Source: JAMLHH01 sp964653095 (GTDB lineage Bacteria > Bacteroidota > Bacteroidia > Chitinophagales > JADIYW01). Taken from it: a stretch of DNA of 64,000 bases. A program made the position numbers and the translations under genes. The stretch lies in NCBI GenBank assembly GCA_964653095.1, contig CAZZEH010000010.1, forward strand, positions 1 through 64,000, in the 5' to 3' direction. A model generated the notes under the pieces. That model was given only the letters and a program-made list of their open reading frames with translations, was not told the DNA's origin and did no database searches. The first letter of the stretch is position 1. Each line of letters starts with the position of its first letter. Of the stretch, positions 1 through 8,913 are shown in pieces.

Positions 1-74
1 ACGCTGATAAAATTTATCAAAGACAAATTGTATGCAACTAAGTTGCGACCTCTAAAATTTTAAATACAGAATAA

Positions 75-527
75 ATGGCTAAATCAATATGGAATAAGGA
101 CAGTCAGGAGGTTTTGCTCAAAAGACTGAGTTCACTGACTGAAAACAGTATAAGAGAATGGGGTAGTATGGATGTAAGTCAAATGTTGAAACATATCGAT
201 ATTGCCTATAAAAATGCATTGGGCGAAGTCCATGTAAATGCACATCCTTTGGCTTTTGCTGTTTCGTTTAAACCTGTAAGGCATACTATTCTGTATGCTT
301 TGCCTTTCCAAAAAAATCTTTTAACCGCTTCAGAATACAAGGTAGAGGGGCGATATAATTTTGAAACAATTTATGCCGAATTTCTCAGAACTTTTCAAAA
401 AACAATCCAATTAGACGAATCTGCATCTTTTGGAAAACATCCTTTGTTTGGCAATTTAAACCGTAAGGAATGGGGAGCACTTTTGTATAAACACCTTGAC
501 CACCATTTGAAACAATTTGGAGTATAA
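75..527 (+). CDS. DUF1569 / DinB-like protein
   Basis: This 150-residue protein matches the DUF1569 family of DinB-like four-helix proteins. The family signature is visible at the C-terminus: HPLFGNL followed by EWG and then a histidine-rich helix, KHLDHHLKQFGV, which ends the protein as usual. In DinB relatives such histidines bind a metal ion. The biochemical role of DUF1569 is not known. The ATG start gives a family-length protein without a signal peptide, so it should be cytoplasmic. It stands alone and converges on the hydrolase gene that follows, 14 bases away. Confidence 0.8.
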   Translation: MAKSIWNKDSQEVLLKRLSSLTENSIREWGSMDVSQMLKHIDIAYKNALGEVHVNAHPLAFAVSFKPVRHTILYALPFQKNLLTASEYKVEGRYNFETIYAEFLRTFQKTIQLDESASFGKHPLFGNLNRKEWGALLYKHLDHHLKQFGV

Positions 528-541
528 AATTGCAGAAAACT

Positions 542-1426
542 TTATCTTTCAAATTCTTCCCGTGCAAATTTTGCAACTGCTTTTACAGCTTTTTTGCCGT
601 CAGGCAGAAAAAGATGAAAGGCATGCCAGACATGGAACATTTCGGGATAAATTTCTAATGAGGATGCTCCGCCGACTTCTGTGATTTTCTTATGCATACG
701 AATTCCGTCGTCACAAATCGGATCTTTCCCTCCCACATGAATCAGTATGGGCGGTAAATTAGAAGGGTCTCCGTACAATGGAGAAATATACGGATTGTCA
801 GTACTGTATTCTTTACTTACATAACATTTAACCATAGCCCGCAATCCTTTTTTACTGACAAAAATATCGTCTTTGTTGGTTTCTAAAGATTGCCCGGTAC
901 ATTTTAAATCTGTCCATGGACAAATCAGCACGGCAGCTTTAGGAAGCGGCATCTGGTTGTCTTTGAGATGATAAAGCAATGCCATCGTCAAACCACCGCC
1001 TGCCGAATCTCCTGCGACTATAATTTCTTCAGGCCGATAACCCCTTCTCAAAAGATACTGATAAGAAGATAAAGCATCTTCCAATGCTGCAGGAAATGGG
1101 TCTTCGGGTGCCAGTCTGTAATTCGGCACCAAAGCACTGAAATTTCCGTTTGCACAGATTTCACTGACTAAAGAACGGTGTGTTTTGTGCGAACCTCCGG
1201 CATAGCCACCGCCATGCAGATACAGCATCATGTGATGACTGCCATTTTTGGGCTGATGCAATTCTGCGGAAAAGGTTTTGACTTTAACCATTTTTCGTTT
1301 GACATTAAAATTGAAAGTGGGTGAAAAGCGGGAAATGTTGTCCAGAAAGTTTCTGTAATCCTGAATGCTTCCGGTATTCGATCTGAAAACACCTTTGAAT
1401 TTGGCTAATATATCGGCAACTTGCAT
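542..1426 (-). CDS. alpha/beta hydrolase of the hormone-sensitive lipase family
   Basis: This is a 294-residue esterase or lipase of the alpha/beta-hydrolase fold-3 (hormone-sensitive lipase, bacterial family IV) type. The oxyanion-hole motif HGGGY lies at residues 71-75, the nucleophile elbow GDSAGG at 139-144 (Ser141), the acid probably at Asp235 in GGKD, and the histidine at about 265 in MFHVW. All catalytic elements are present, so it should hydrolyse short acyl esters; the substrate cannot be told. There is no signal peptide. It is a single gene reading away from the SRP RNA. Confidence 0.85.
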   Translation of the reverse strand: MQVADILAKFKGVFRSNTGSIQDYRNFLDNISRFSPTFNFNVKRKMVKVKTFSAELHQPKNGSHHMMLYLHGGGYAGGSHKTHRSLVSEICANGNFSALVPNYRLAPEDPFPAALEDALSSYQYLLRRGYRPEEIIVAGDSAGGGLTMALLYHLKDNQMPLPKAAVLICPWTDLKCTGQSLETNKDDIFVSKKGLRAMVKCYVSKEYSTDNPYISPLYGDPSNLPPILIHVGGKDPICDDGIRMHKKITEVGGASSLEIYPEMFHVWHAFHLFLPDGKKAVKAVAKFAREEFER

Positions 1427-1598
1427 AAGTTCTTGAATTTACGTGTAATGACATCTTAAATTTAAGCTTTTTAGTGGTGTGAAAAATTTATTTGTAATAA
1501 TAATGTAGTGAGAATAGCCGTCTTTACAGTTTTTAAATCTCCATGTTTGGGTGGTGAGATTTTAAATCGACTAATTTTAATTTATTTGACATCCTGCA

Positions 1599-1629
1599 TT
1601 TGAGAATGAATAAATAAAGATTACCTTTG
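1599..1629 (+). promoter_or_regulatory. Bacteroidota housekeeping promoter of the SRP RNA
   Basis: A -33 element TTTG at 1599-1602 is followed after 19 bases by a perfect -7 element TACCTTTG at 1622-1629, which fits the TTTG-N19-21-TAnnTTTG pattern known for the Bacteroides primary sigma factor. The SRP RNA stem begins about five bases downstream, where transcription should start. Confidence 0.8.
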
Positions 1630-1633
1630 CACC

Positions 1634-1738
1634 GGGCAAGTCTTATACGGTCAGCTCCTGATAAATCCCCCAGGGTCGGAAGGCAGCAAGGGTAATTGGT
1701 TGAGCGGCGCGATATAAGTAACTTGCCTCTTTTTTTAT
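1634..1738 (+). ncRNA. ffs: signal recognition particle RNA, small bacterial type
   Basis: The conserved SRP domain IV is recognisable: the GGTCAGCTCCTG arm, the GGTCGGAAGGCAGCAAGG apical section with its GGAA loop, and the returning arm. The ends pair as expected: GGCAAGT at 1635-1641 with ACTTGCC at 1721-1727, and CTTATA at 1642-1647 with TATAAG at 1713-1718. A T-run from 1730 makes the end a self-contained terminator. The RNA binds Ffh and targets membrane and secreted proteins co-translationally. The length is that of the 4.5S-type RNA without an Alu domain. Confidence 0.93.
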
Positions 1739-1849
1739 TTTCTTCCGAAATTTTCCTGCCGTTTTCAATTTCAATTTGGTGAACTAAATTGCCTGTAAAA
1801 CAGTTGTGTTTATGAAATTCACAACAGGAAAAACCTAAAAATTCAAAAT

Positions 1850-2455
1850 ATGAAACTTATTATAGAATCTGACCAATTGGAAGATTATCTCAAAGCTGTT
1901 CCGGGAATTATAGAATTTGATACACCTTATGTAAAAGAAAAGATTCAGGAGATTACTTCTAAGTTCCAATCCGATTTTGATTGTGCTGAGTTTGCTTTTA
2001 AAGTTGCACGGGATGAAATCAGTCATACATTTGACACGAAAAATAAAAGGATTACCATCAGTGCAGAAGAGACATTGAAATATAAGGAAGGAATCTGCTT
2101 CGCAAAATCTCATCTGCTTGCAGCTTTACTCAGAGGAATGCATATTCCGGCCGGGTTTTGTTATCAGCGTGTATTGAGAAAAAATACTATAGAATCGGGA
2201 TATGCCCTGCATGGATTGGTGGCATTATACATTCCCAAATATGGCTGGTTTCGCGTGGACCCAAGAGGCAACAAATCCGGAATTGATGCTCAGTTCACGA
2301 CAGAATTTGAGCAGCTTGCATATCCTATACGTCCTGAATTGGGAGAAGTGGATTATCCCAATGTGCTGGTAAAGCCATTGGATACGGTAATAGAATCCAT
2401 GAGAAAGTCAGAAGACTGTCCGGCTTTGTTTTACAATCGGCCGGAAGCCCTGTAG
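1850..2455 (+). CDS. transglutaminase-like cysteine protease-fold protein
   Basis: This 201-residue protein carries a transglutaminase core domain. The catalytic triad is visible as Cys83 in GICFAKS, His121 in LHGL and Asp137 in RVDPRG, so an active thiol enzyme is expected. In bacteria such short proteins usually act as peptidases or peptide-modifying enzymes; the substrate here is unknown. There is no signal peptide. The stop codon lies only four bases from the stop of the convergent acyl-CoA dehydrogenase gene, leaving no room for separate terminators. Confidence 0.85.
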   Translation: MKLIIESDQLEDYLKAVPGIIEFDTPYVKEKIQEITSKFQSDFDCAEFAFKVARDEISHTFDTKNKRITISAEETLKYKEGICFAKSHLLAALLRGMHIPAGFCYQRVLRKNTIESGYALHGLVALYIPKYGWFRVDPRGNKSGIDAQFTTEFEQLAYPIRPELGEVDYPNVLVKPLDTVIESMRKSEDCPALFYNRPEAL

Positions 2456-2459
2456 CCTG

Positions 2460-3647
2460 TCAGGAAAATGCATTTTCTCCGGTAAGGTCCATGCCCGTAA
2501 TGAGGAGATGTACTTCGTGCGTACCTTCATAAGTGATGACAGATTCCAAATTCATTGCATGACGCATCATTGGGAAATCTCCGGTGATACCCATTGCTCC
2601 GCATATCTGCCTGGAATCTCTGGCAATTTGTAAAGCCATTTCCACATTGTTTCGCTTGGCCATAGAAACTTGGGCAGGAGTCACTTTTCCGGTGTCCATT
2701 AATTGTCCTACTCTCAGTGCAAGGAGCTGAGCTTTGGTAATATCCGTAATCATTTCAGCCAATTTCTTTTGTGTGAGCTGAAAAGAAGCTAACGGGCGGT
2801 CAAATTGTTTCCTTTCTTTACTGTACTCCAAAGCCGCATGCAGGCAGTCCATAGCTGCGCCTATTGCACCCCAGGAAATTCCGTATCGGGCGGATGTCAG
2901 ACAGTTTAGGGCGGCTTTCAGACCTTTGGCTTTCGGGAGTATATTTTCTTCGGGAATAAATACATCCTGAAAAACCAATTCTCCTGTCACTGAAGCCCGG
3001 AGCGACCATTTATTGTCAATTGTTGGAGTAGAAAGTCCTTTCATACCTTTTTCAATCAGCAGTCCAATCACGTACTCCTGCTCATTTTTTGCCCAAACAA
3101 CAGCAAGATCGCATACAGGACTGTTGGTAATCCACATTTTTGCTCCGTTCAGAATATAGCCTCCTTCCGTTTTCTTTACACGGGTTTCCATGCCGCTTGG
3201 GTTGCTGCCGTGATTGGGCTCAGTCAGACCGAAAGAGCCAATCAGTTCTCCTTTTGCCAGTCCGGGGAGAAATTTTTGCTTTTGAGCTTCACTGCCATAT
3301 TTCCAAATGGGATACATCACTAAAGAGCTTTGTACACTGGCACAGCTTCTTATAGCAGAATCACCTCTTTCCAGCTCCTGCATCAAAATTCCGTAAGTCA
3401 GAGCATCCATGCCGCCACCGCCGTATTGGGCAGGTATCTGAGGTCCCAAAAAGCCGGCCTGACCAAGCTTTTGCATCAGTTCCGGATTAAATTGAGCACT
3501 TTGAGTCCATTCTTCAATAAAAGGAATGATTTCCCGGTTGACCCAATTGCGTGCGGTTTCCCGAATTTGTTTGTGTTCGTCCGTCAGTAAGTCGTCCGTT
3601 TGAGCATAATCAAATCCTCTGTAGGAGTGTGCATACATATTTGGCAT
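2460..3647 (-). CDS. acyl-CoA dehydrogenase, glutaryl-CoA dehydrogenase type
   Basis: This 395-residue flavoprotein has the full acyl-CoA dehydrogenase layout: an all-alpha N-terminal domain, a beta middle domain with FGLTEPNHGS and WITNSP, and a C-terminal four-helix domain. The catalytic base is Glu374 in the TYEGTHEVH motif, and the ending resembles glutaryl-CoA dehydrogenase (GcdH), which converts glutaryl-CoA to crotonyl-CoA in lysine and tryptophan breakdown. Assignment within the family rests on recognition of this C-terminal section and could shift to another short-chain substrate. It is divergent from folB with 47 bases between the start codons. Confidence 0.8.
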   Translation of the reverse strand: MPNMYAHSYRGFDYAQTDDLLTDEHKQIRETARNWVNREIIPFIEEWTQSAQFNPELMQKLGQAGFLGPQIPAQYGGGGMDALTYGILMQELERGDSAIRSCASVQSSLVMYPIWKYGSEAQKQKFLPGLAKGELIGSFGLTEPNHGSNPSGMETRVKKTEGGYILNGAKMWITNSPVCDLAVVWAKNEQEYVIGLLIEKGMKGLSTPTIDNKWSLRASVTGELVFQDVFIPEENILPKAKGLKAALNCLTSARYGISWGAIGAAMDCLHAALEYSKERKQFDRPLASFQLTQKKLAEMITDITKAQLLALRVGQLMDTGKVTPAQVSMAKRNNVEMALQIARDSRQICGAMGITGDFPMMRHAMNLESVITYEGTHEVHLLITGMDLTGENAFS

Positions 3648-3694
3648 AGAAAAGAATTTTAGGATTGCTAAATTAGCATTTTAATTGTTTTTGT

Positions 3695-4051
3695 ATGCGA
3701 GTGACGATACGGGTAGAGCAAATCAAAGTTTGGGCATATATCGGAGTGTATGAGGAAGAGCAGAAAATTGGAGGATATTTTCTGACGGATGTTGAGATTC
3801 AGGCAGATTTGTCTGAAGAAAAACTTTTGGAAGATGATTTGTCCTCGACTTACAATTATGAAACAGTAGTGAAGATAGTAGAGGGCGAAATGAAAGAATC
3901 CTGCGCACTGCTGGAAAATAAAGCCATTCGGATTGCCCGAAGCATTAAAAAATCTGATGAAAGGATTCAAAAAGTGACTATTAAACTGTCCAAATTAAAG
4001 CCTCCTTTTCAAACAGAAGTAAAAGCTTCTTCAGTAGAAATTTCACTATAA
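3695..4051 (+). CDS. folB: dihydroneopterin aldolase
   Basis: This 118-residue protein has the size and pattern of FolB, which cleaves 7,8-dihydroneopterin to 6-hydroxymethyl-dihydropterin and glycolaldehyde in folate synthesis. The active-site glutamate lies in the GVYEEEQ stretch (residues 18-23), the pterin-anchoring glutamate probably in LLENKA (about 75), and the conserved lysine in the KLKPPF ending motif (about 100-102). It probably works in the cytoplasm as an octamer, as in the family. It is a lone gene; other fol genes are not in the window. Confidence 0.88.
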   Translation: MRVTIRVEQIKVWAYIGVYEEEQKIGGYFLTDVEIQADLSEEKLLEDDLSSTYNYETVVKIVEGEMKESCALLENKAIRIARSIKKSDERIQKVTIKLSKLKPPFQTEVKASSVEISL

Positions 4052-4109
4052 TTAATGACTCGGCGATTATTGAATTTGTAAGAAGTTTATATCTTTGCAT
4101 TCCTTTAAT

Positions 4110-4180
4110 GGTCGGTTGGCCGAGTGGCTAGGCAGAGCTCTGCAAAAGCTTGTACGGCGGTTCGAATCCGCCACCGACCT
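4110..4180 (+). tRNA. tRNA-Cys (GCA)
   Basis: The 71-base cloverleaf is complete. GGTCGGT pairs with ACCGACC, the anticodon loop CTGCAAA carries GCA at 4142-4144, and the T arm is GGCGG-TTCGAAT-CCGCC. The discriminator base is T, as typical for tRNA-Cys. CCA is not encoded. A -7-like TATCTTTG lies at 4090-4097, without a good -33 match. Confidence 0.95.
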
Positions 4181-4184
4181 CACG

Positions 4185-4210
4185 AAAGCCCGATAATTCG
4201 GGCTTTTTTA
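4185..4210 (+). terminator. intrinsic terminator after tRNA-Cys
   Basis: AAAGCCCGA pairs with TCGGGCTTT around a short loop and is followed by a run of T, five bases after the tRNA. Confidence 0.85.
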
Positions 4211-4307
4211 TTTCCGGAAAACTTTATTGCTAATAATTTGCCTGTATCAAACTAAAAAATTAAACCGGGAGTATAAAAGAGTTTGCGAAGACACTATAAA
4301 AGTATAG

Positions 4308-4382
4308 TGGGCAATGAGGGATTCGAACCCACGACCTCAGCCCTGTCAAGGCTGCGCTCTAAACCAACTGAGCTAATTGCCC
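4308..4382 (-). tRNA. tRNA-Val (GAC)
   Basis: On the minus strand the acceptor GGGCAAT pairs with ATTGCCC followed by discriminator A. The anticodon stem-loop is CAGCC-TTGACAG-GGCTG, so the anticodon is GAC, reading GUC valine codons. It could be misread as Asp if the plus strand, which shows GTC, were used. The 3' end is overlapped by a perfect 7-bp inverted repeat (CACTATA / TATAGTG, 4292-4309). Confidence 0.93.
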
Positions 4383-4511
4383 GCTTTTAAGGGACACAAA
4401 GATACAAATGCTATCCTATTTTTTATCGATAGCGAAGAATAAAGTTAGATTAAGTCAGAAGGTACAGAATTGTGATTAAAATAAAGCGGAAATGATACTG
4501 ATGCTTTGAGA

Positions 4512-4541
4512 ATAAAAAAAGCAGCCCGATTGGACTGCTTT
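4512..4541 (-). terminator. terminator of the fadI-like gene
   Basis: On the minus strand AAAGCAGTCC pairs with GGGCTGCTTT (one G-U pair) around AATC, and a run of seven T follows. It lies 21 bases beyond the thiolase stop codon. Confidence 0.8.
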
Positions 4542-4561
4542 AATCTTATAAAAAAGAAAAA

Positions 4562-5845
4562 TTATTTTTCTAAAATCATAGTTGCTCCCTGACCTCTCGC
4601 TGCACAGATAGAGATAAATCCTCTTCCGGATCCTTTCTCATTCAACAGCTTGGCAAGAGTAGCTATAATTCTTCCTCCGGTGGCGGCAAACGGGTGAGCT
4701 GCTGCCAAACTTCCGCCTTTCACATTCAGCTTTTTCCTGTCAATTGCTCCGAGAGGTTCAATTCCAAACTGCTTGGATAGCTCAGGGCTTTCCCAAATTT
4801 TAAGAGTAGCCAAAGTTTGTCCAGCGAAAGCTTCGTGAATTTCATAGAAGTCAAAATCCTGAAGTTTCAAATCGTTTTTTTGAAGCATTTCACTTGCAGC
4901 AAGAACTGGCGCCATCAGTAGGTTGTGCTTATCTTCCACATATTCAATGGCAGATACCTGAGCTGCTGTAATATAAGCCAAAACAGGAAGGTTACGCTCT
5001 TTTGCCCACTCCTCGGTAGCAAGCAATACCGCAGAAGCGCCGTCAGAAAGTGGGGTAGAGTTTCCGGCAGTCATAGTACCTTTTCCGCTTTTAGTGTCAA
5101 AAGCCGGTTTCAAAGAAGCCAATTTCTCCAAAGTCGTGTCCGGTCTCATATTATTGTCTCTCTCAAGCCCCATGAAAGGTGTAATCAAATCGTCGAAAAA
5201 ACCTTCGTCGTATGCCTTTGCCATTTTTTTGTGGCTTTCGTATGCTAACAGGTCTTGCTCTTCTCTGCCGATTCTGTAATATTTTACAGTATATTCCGTA
5301 TGGCCGCCCATAGAAAGTCCGGTGAGCGGTTCTTCATTAACGGGTGGATTGGGTATCAAGTGCTGAGGTCTGAACTTCAAAGCGGCTTTAACTCTGTCTG
5401 CATTTGTTTTGGCCCGGTTGATTTCTAATAAAGTTCTGGTGAGCGAATCGCTTAAAACAATCGGAACCTGGCTTGTAGAGTCTGCGCCCCCGGCAATACC
5501 ACAGTCAATCTGACCCAGTGCAATCTTGTTGGCAATGTAGATAGCAGCTTCTATTCCCGTGTCACACGCCTGCTGAATATCCACCGCGGCTGTTCCCGGA
5601 TGTAGAGCAGTCTGCATGACAGATTCTTTCATCAGGTTTTGTACTTCACTGCTTTTCAGAACGGCACCACCGGCTACTTCACCGATTTTTACGCCCTGAA
5701 GATTGTATTTTTCAACTAAGCCATTCAAAGTGGCAATCATCATGTCGTTGATAGTAGCTTCGGAATAAGCAGTATTTTGACGGGCAAAAGGTATTCTGTT
5801 ATATCCTACTACAGCTACTTTTCTTGGATTTTTTAAATAAGTCAT
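4562..5845 (-). CDS. fadI: acetyl-CoA C-acyltransferase, FadI type
   Basis: This 427-residue thiolase is of the longer FadI/trifunctional-enzyme beta type, cleaving 3-ketoacyl-CoA to acetyl-CoA and a shortened acyl-CoA in beta-oxidation. The nucleophilic cysteine is Cys94 in QQACDTGIEA, His384 lies in AAHPFAATGG, and the proton-donor cysteine is about 414 in SICAARGQG. The HEAFAGQ motif is also present. It ends at its own terminator and has no FadJ partner beside it; a FadB/J-like protein and a second thiolase are at 26.8-30.2 kb. Confidence 0.85.
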   Translation of the reverse strand: MTYLKNPRKVAVVGYNRIPFARQNTAYSEATINDMMIATLNGLVEKYNLQGVKIGEVAGGAVLKSSEVQNLMKESVMQTALHPGTAAVDIQQACDTGIEAAIYIANKIALGQIDCGIAGGADSTSQVPIVLSDSLTRTLLEINRAKTNADRVKAALKFRPQHLIPNPPVNEEPLTGLSMGGHTEYTVKYYRIGREEQDLLAYESHKKMAKAYDEGFFDDLITPFMGLERDNNMRPDTTLEKLASLKPAFDTKSGKGTMTAGNSTPLSDGASAVLLATEEWAKERNLPVLAYITAAQVSAIEYVEDKHNLLMAPVLAASEMLQKNDLKLQDFDFYEIHEAFAGQTLATLKIWESPELSKQFGIEPLGAIDRKKLNVKGGSLAAAHPFAATGGRIIATLAKLLNEKGSGRGFISICAARGQGATMILEK

Positions 5846-5996
5846 AGTCTGATTTTTATTTGAATTATTTTAGGGTTCTAAGATAGGGATAAACATTAAA
5901 ATATACTGCATGCATTTAGTTTTGATAAGATGATGTTTGAGTTAAGTTACTTTTACAGAGAATCATTTTTAAATAGGTCATACGGGATAGAAATGG

Positions 5997-6004
5997 TATT
6001 TTTG
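5997..6004 (+). promoter_or_regulatory. -7 promoter element before the epimerase gene
   Basis: TATTTTTG matches TAnnTTTG and lies 17 bases before the GTG start. No clear TTTG is found at the -33 distance. Confidence 0.5.
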
Positions 6005-6021
6005 GCGGGCAAACGATTCGA

Positions 6022-6906
6022 GTGGAGAAAATTTTAGTTACGGGTTGTGCGGGGTTTATTGGCAGTCATTTAACAGAAAGACTGCTGAATACTGGCTGTG
6101 AGATTATTGGTATAGATAATTTTCACCCGTATTACAGCAGAGAAATAAAGGAAGAGAATATTAAACAAGCCCTAAATGACGGTAAATTCTATTTTTATGA
6201 AGCCGATATTCTTGATGTAAAAAAGTTGTCGGAAATTCTGATTAGACATAAACCTGATACAGTAGTACATTTTGCTGCTTTGCCCGGTGTCCGAAACTCT
6301 TTTGAACATCCCGAAGAATATTTCAAAATCAATACGGAGGGGACAAAAACTGTATTCGACACGGCGTTGGCTTATGGTGTCCGACATTTTGTATTTGCCT
6401 CATCTTCTTCGGTGTATGGCGAAATGGTGAGTGAAAAAGCTGTTGAAGACAGTACACCTTTAAATCCGATATCTCCTTATGCTCAAAGTAAGGTGAATGC
6501 AGAAAATATCATTGGAGACTTATTTAAAGAACATTCGTTTACCGTAAATATTTTGAGATTTTTTACCGTGTACGGTATCCGTCAGCGTCCCGATATGGCT
6601 TTTCAGAAATTCAGAAGGAAGATTAAAGCAGGAGAACCTGTAGAGTTGTACGGTGAAAATATGAGCAGAGACTTTACGCCGATTGACAGGATAATTACCG
6701 GTGTGCTTGCGGCAATCCGGTTTAAAAATGGGTTGGAAGTTTTTAATCTTGGAAGTGGGGAGAGAGTGCCGGTCAGAAAAATGATTGAACAGATAGGGGA
6801 GGAGTTGAATATCAAGCCAAAAATAAAAGTGGTACCCCGCCAAAAAGGTGATCCGAGTTATACGCTGGCTGATATTTCTAAAGCCCGTAAGCTGTTGGGA
6901 TATTAA
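6022..6906 (+). CDS. NAD-dependent epimerase/dehydratase (extended SDR)
   Basis: This 294-residue protein is an extended short-chain dehydrogenase of the nucleotide-sugar epimerase group. The NAD-binding motif GCAGFIGSH lies at residues 8-16, the catalytic pair Tyr153 and Lys157 in YAQSK, and the Ser of SSSVYGE precedes them. It resembles UDP-glucuronate/UDP-glucose 4-epimerases, so a role in making a sugar for surface glycans is likely. The start is GTG, supported by the -7 promoter element just upstream. It converges with and overlaps by four bases the RmlD-like gene of the glycan cluster. Confidence 0.82.
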   Translation: MEKILVTGCAGFIGSHLTERLLNTGCEIIGIDNFHPYYSREIKEENIKQALNDGKFYFYEADILDVKKLSEILIRHKPDTVVHFAALPGVRNSFEHPEEYFKINTEGTKTVFDTALAYGVRHFVFASSSSVYGEMVSEKAVEDSTPLNPISPYAQSKVNAENIIGDLFKEHSFTVNILRFFTVYGIRQRPDMAFQKFRRKIKAGEPVELYGENMSRDFTPIDRIITGVLAAIRFKNGLEVFNLGSGERVPVRKMIEQIGEELNIKPKIKVVPRQKGDPSYTLADISKARKLLGY

Positions 6907-7790
6907 GGTTTTCTGCTTTCTTCGGCTTTCATTCTGACATATTCGTCCACTGTACTGAAAACAAAATCCGGATATTCACTAAGAAACTTAAACGTTTTTA
7001 GACCACCCTGTAAAGGTCTTGCTGCGGGAGGATTCATTTCTTCTGTAGTCATTGGGAACAAATCATAGGCAGCTTTCGGATAGTAACTCAAAATTCTTAG
7101 AGCCAACTGTACCCGATTCATGTAATCGGTAGAAGCAATATTGTACACACCTTCTTTTTTATCAGAAAGCAGTAAATACATCGCCCGTGCGATATCTTTT
7201 GCATTGACCGGAGTGGCATATTGATCGACGGGGAGTTTTAAAGTGAGGTGTTGATTATTTGCAGCCTGTTCCATGATTCTTGCCACGAAGTTTTTACCTC
7301 TTTCTTCGTCCCCATACAGATTTGTAACTCTCAGAATCAGATGTTTGAGGCCTGAAACTGAAACAAGCTGTTCTGCTTCCCATTTATGCCTGCCGTACAC
7401 GCTGATGGGATTGGCGGGAGTATTTTCCTCATAAGGACCATTTTGCCCGTCAAAAATGTAGTCAGTGGATATAAAGACCACTTTTGCATCATACTTCTGC
7501 GCAATTTGTATAATATTTTGAGTGGACTGTACGGTGAATTTGAAACTTTCTTCTTCGTGGTTCTCACAGTAATCCACATGAGTCAATGCGCCGCAGTGTA
7601 CAATAACTTCCGGTTTGAAATGAGATATATCAAAGTTTTTGGGATTATCCGGGTTTAAAGTGTCATAATATACCGTGCCTGAAGCCTCGTAGGAATAATG
7701 CGTACCCACACATTCATATCCTTTTTCATTAAAATAGTTCAGACAGTTACTGCCGACCAGACCGGATGCTCCTATAATCAGTACTTTCAT
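6903..7790 (-). CDS. RmlD-like NAD(P)-dependent reductase
   Basis: This 295-residue SDR resembles dTDP-4-dehydrorhamnose reductase. It shows the GASGLVGS nucleotide motif at residues 7-14, the family motif STDYIFDG at 108-115 and the catalytic Tyr132/Lys136 in VYGRHK. It probably reduces a 4-keto nucleotide sugar. It is the last gene of a minus-strand cluster with the glycosyltransferase seven bases upstream and the acyltransferase before that. RmlA, RmlB and RmlC are not in the window, so the true substrate is open. Confidence 0.78.
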   Translation of the reverse strand: MKVLIIGASGLVGSNCLNYFNEKGYECVGTHYSYEASGTVYYDTLNPDNPKNFDISHFKPEVIVHCGALTHVDYCENHEEESFKFTVQSTQNIIQIAQKYDAKVVFISTDYIFDGQNGPYEENTPANPISVYGRHKWEAEQLVSVSGLKHLILRVTNLYGDEERGKNFVARIMEQAANNQHLTLKLPVDQYATPVNAKDIARAMYLLLSDKKEGVYNIASTDYMNRVQLALRILSYYPKAAYDLFPMTTEEMNPPAARPLQGGLKTFKFLSEYPDFVFSTVDEYVRMKAEESRKP

Positions 7791-7797
7791 ATTATTC

Positions 7798-8856
7798 TTA
7801 CCACTCTAATTGTGAAAATTGTTTTTTAAATTGAATAAAAAATGCAACCACCACACTTTTGGGATAAATGCCGGTGAGATTGGGTGGTCCTATTTTATGC
7901 TCTTGCAGAATTTCGTCAAATTGTTTTCTTTTTTCAAGGGCTGAAAGTTTCATTTTTCGGTATGCAAGATGTGCCTGCAGGATTGCCCGTACATTTTTAA
8001 ATCTCAGACCAAGCAATTCCATAACCAAAGAAATAAAATCCAAGACATTTCGAATCAGATTTACACGAAAGACAGTATCCTTTTCTAAGTTTTTTAGCAG
8101 CAACAGCCTGTTATTCCTGAAGTTGAGGAAGGTTTTTCTTGGATTTTGGACATTTAGTGTGCCGCCTCCCACATGATAAATCACAGAAGAAGGGACGTAT
8201 TGAATTTTGTAACCCAATCTTTTCAGTCTCCAGCACAAATCTATTTCTTCCATGTGTGCAAAAAAGTCTCCGTCAAATCCGCCTACAGTTGTAAATAAAT
8301 CTTTTCGTATCAGCATACATGCACCGGATGACCAAAAAATTTCTGCTTCATCGTCGTATTGTCCGGTATCTTTTTCCATTTGGTCAAATAATCTTCCCCG
8401 ACAAAACGGATAGCCGTACCGATCTATAAAACCACCTGCGGCTCCGGCATATTCAAAGGTGTCTTTAGATTTATAATCAAGAAGTTTTGGCTGACAGGCT
8501 GCAATTGTTGAATCTTTTTCCAAAACCTGATAAAGTGGGGTGAGCCAGTTTGGAGTCACTTCGACATCCGAGTTGAGCAGGAGTGCATATTTACAGGGAA
8601 TTTGCCGAATTGCCTGATTGTAACCTTCCGCGTATCCATAGTTTTGATTCAGCCTGATTGTGTGGATTGTTTTGAAATGCTCCTGAATAAACTCCAGAGA
8701 CCCATCAGTAGAATTGTTGTCGGCAACCCAGATTGAAGCCACAGATTCCGGCGAGTACTTCACGACAGAGGGCAGAAACAGTTCCAGCCATTTCCTGCCG
8801 TTGTAGTTGAGAACAATTATGGCAATTTCGGGATTATGCTGATGTTCCAAAATCAA
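7798..8856 (-). CDS. family 2 glycosyltransferase
   Basis: This 352-residue protein is a GT-A fold family 2 glycosyltransferase. The N-terminal IVLNYNG strand, the DNNSTDGS motif (46-53) and the NSD metal site (95-97) are present, and an acidic EEIDLCWR segment, as in rhamnosyltransferases of the WbbL type, lies in the second half. It should transfer a nucleotide-activated sugar, possibly a deoxyhexose given the RmlD-like neighbour, onto a glycan at the inner membrane. There is no transmembrane segment. Confidence 0.83.
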   Translation of the reverse strand: MILEHQHNPEIAIIVLNYNGRKWLELFLPSVVKYSPESVASIWVADNNSTDGSLEFIQEHFKTIHTIRLNQNYGYAEGYNQAIRQIPCKYALLLNSDVEVTPNWLTPLYQVLEKDSTIAACQPKLLDYKSKDTFEYAGAAGGFIDRYGYPFCRGRLFDQMEKDTGQYDDEAEIFWSSGACMLIRKDLFTTVGGFDGDFFAHMEEIDLCWRLKRLGYKIQYVPSSVIYHVGGGTLNVQNPRKTFLNFRNNRLLLLKNLEKDTVFRVNLIRNVLDFISLVMELLGLRFKNVRAILQAHLAYRKMKLSALEKRKQFDEILQEHKIGPPNLTGIYPKSVVVAFFIQFKKQFSQLEW

Positions 8857-8913
8857 TAACTTGAGCTACAAAGATGGCATTTTTTTATAAATGGTTTGAG
8901 AATATCATGCAGT

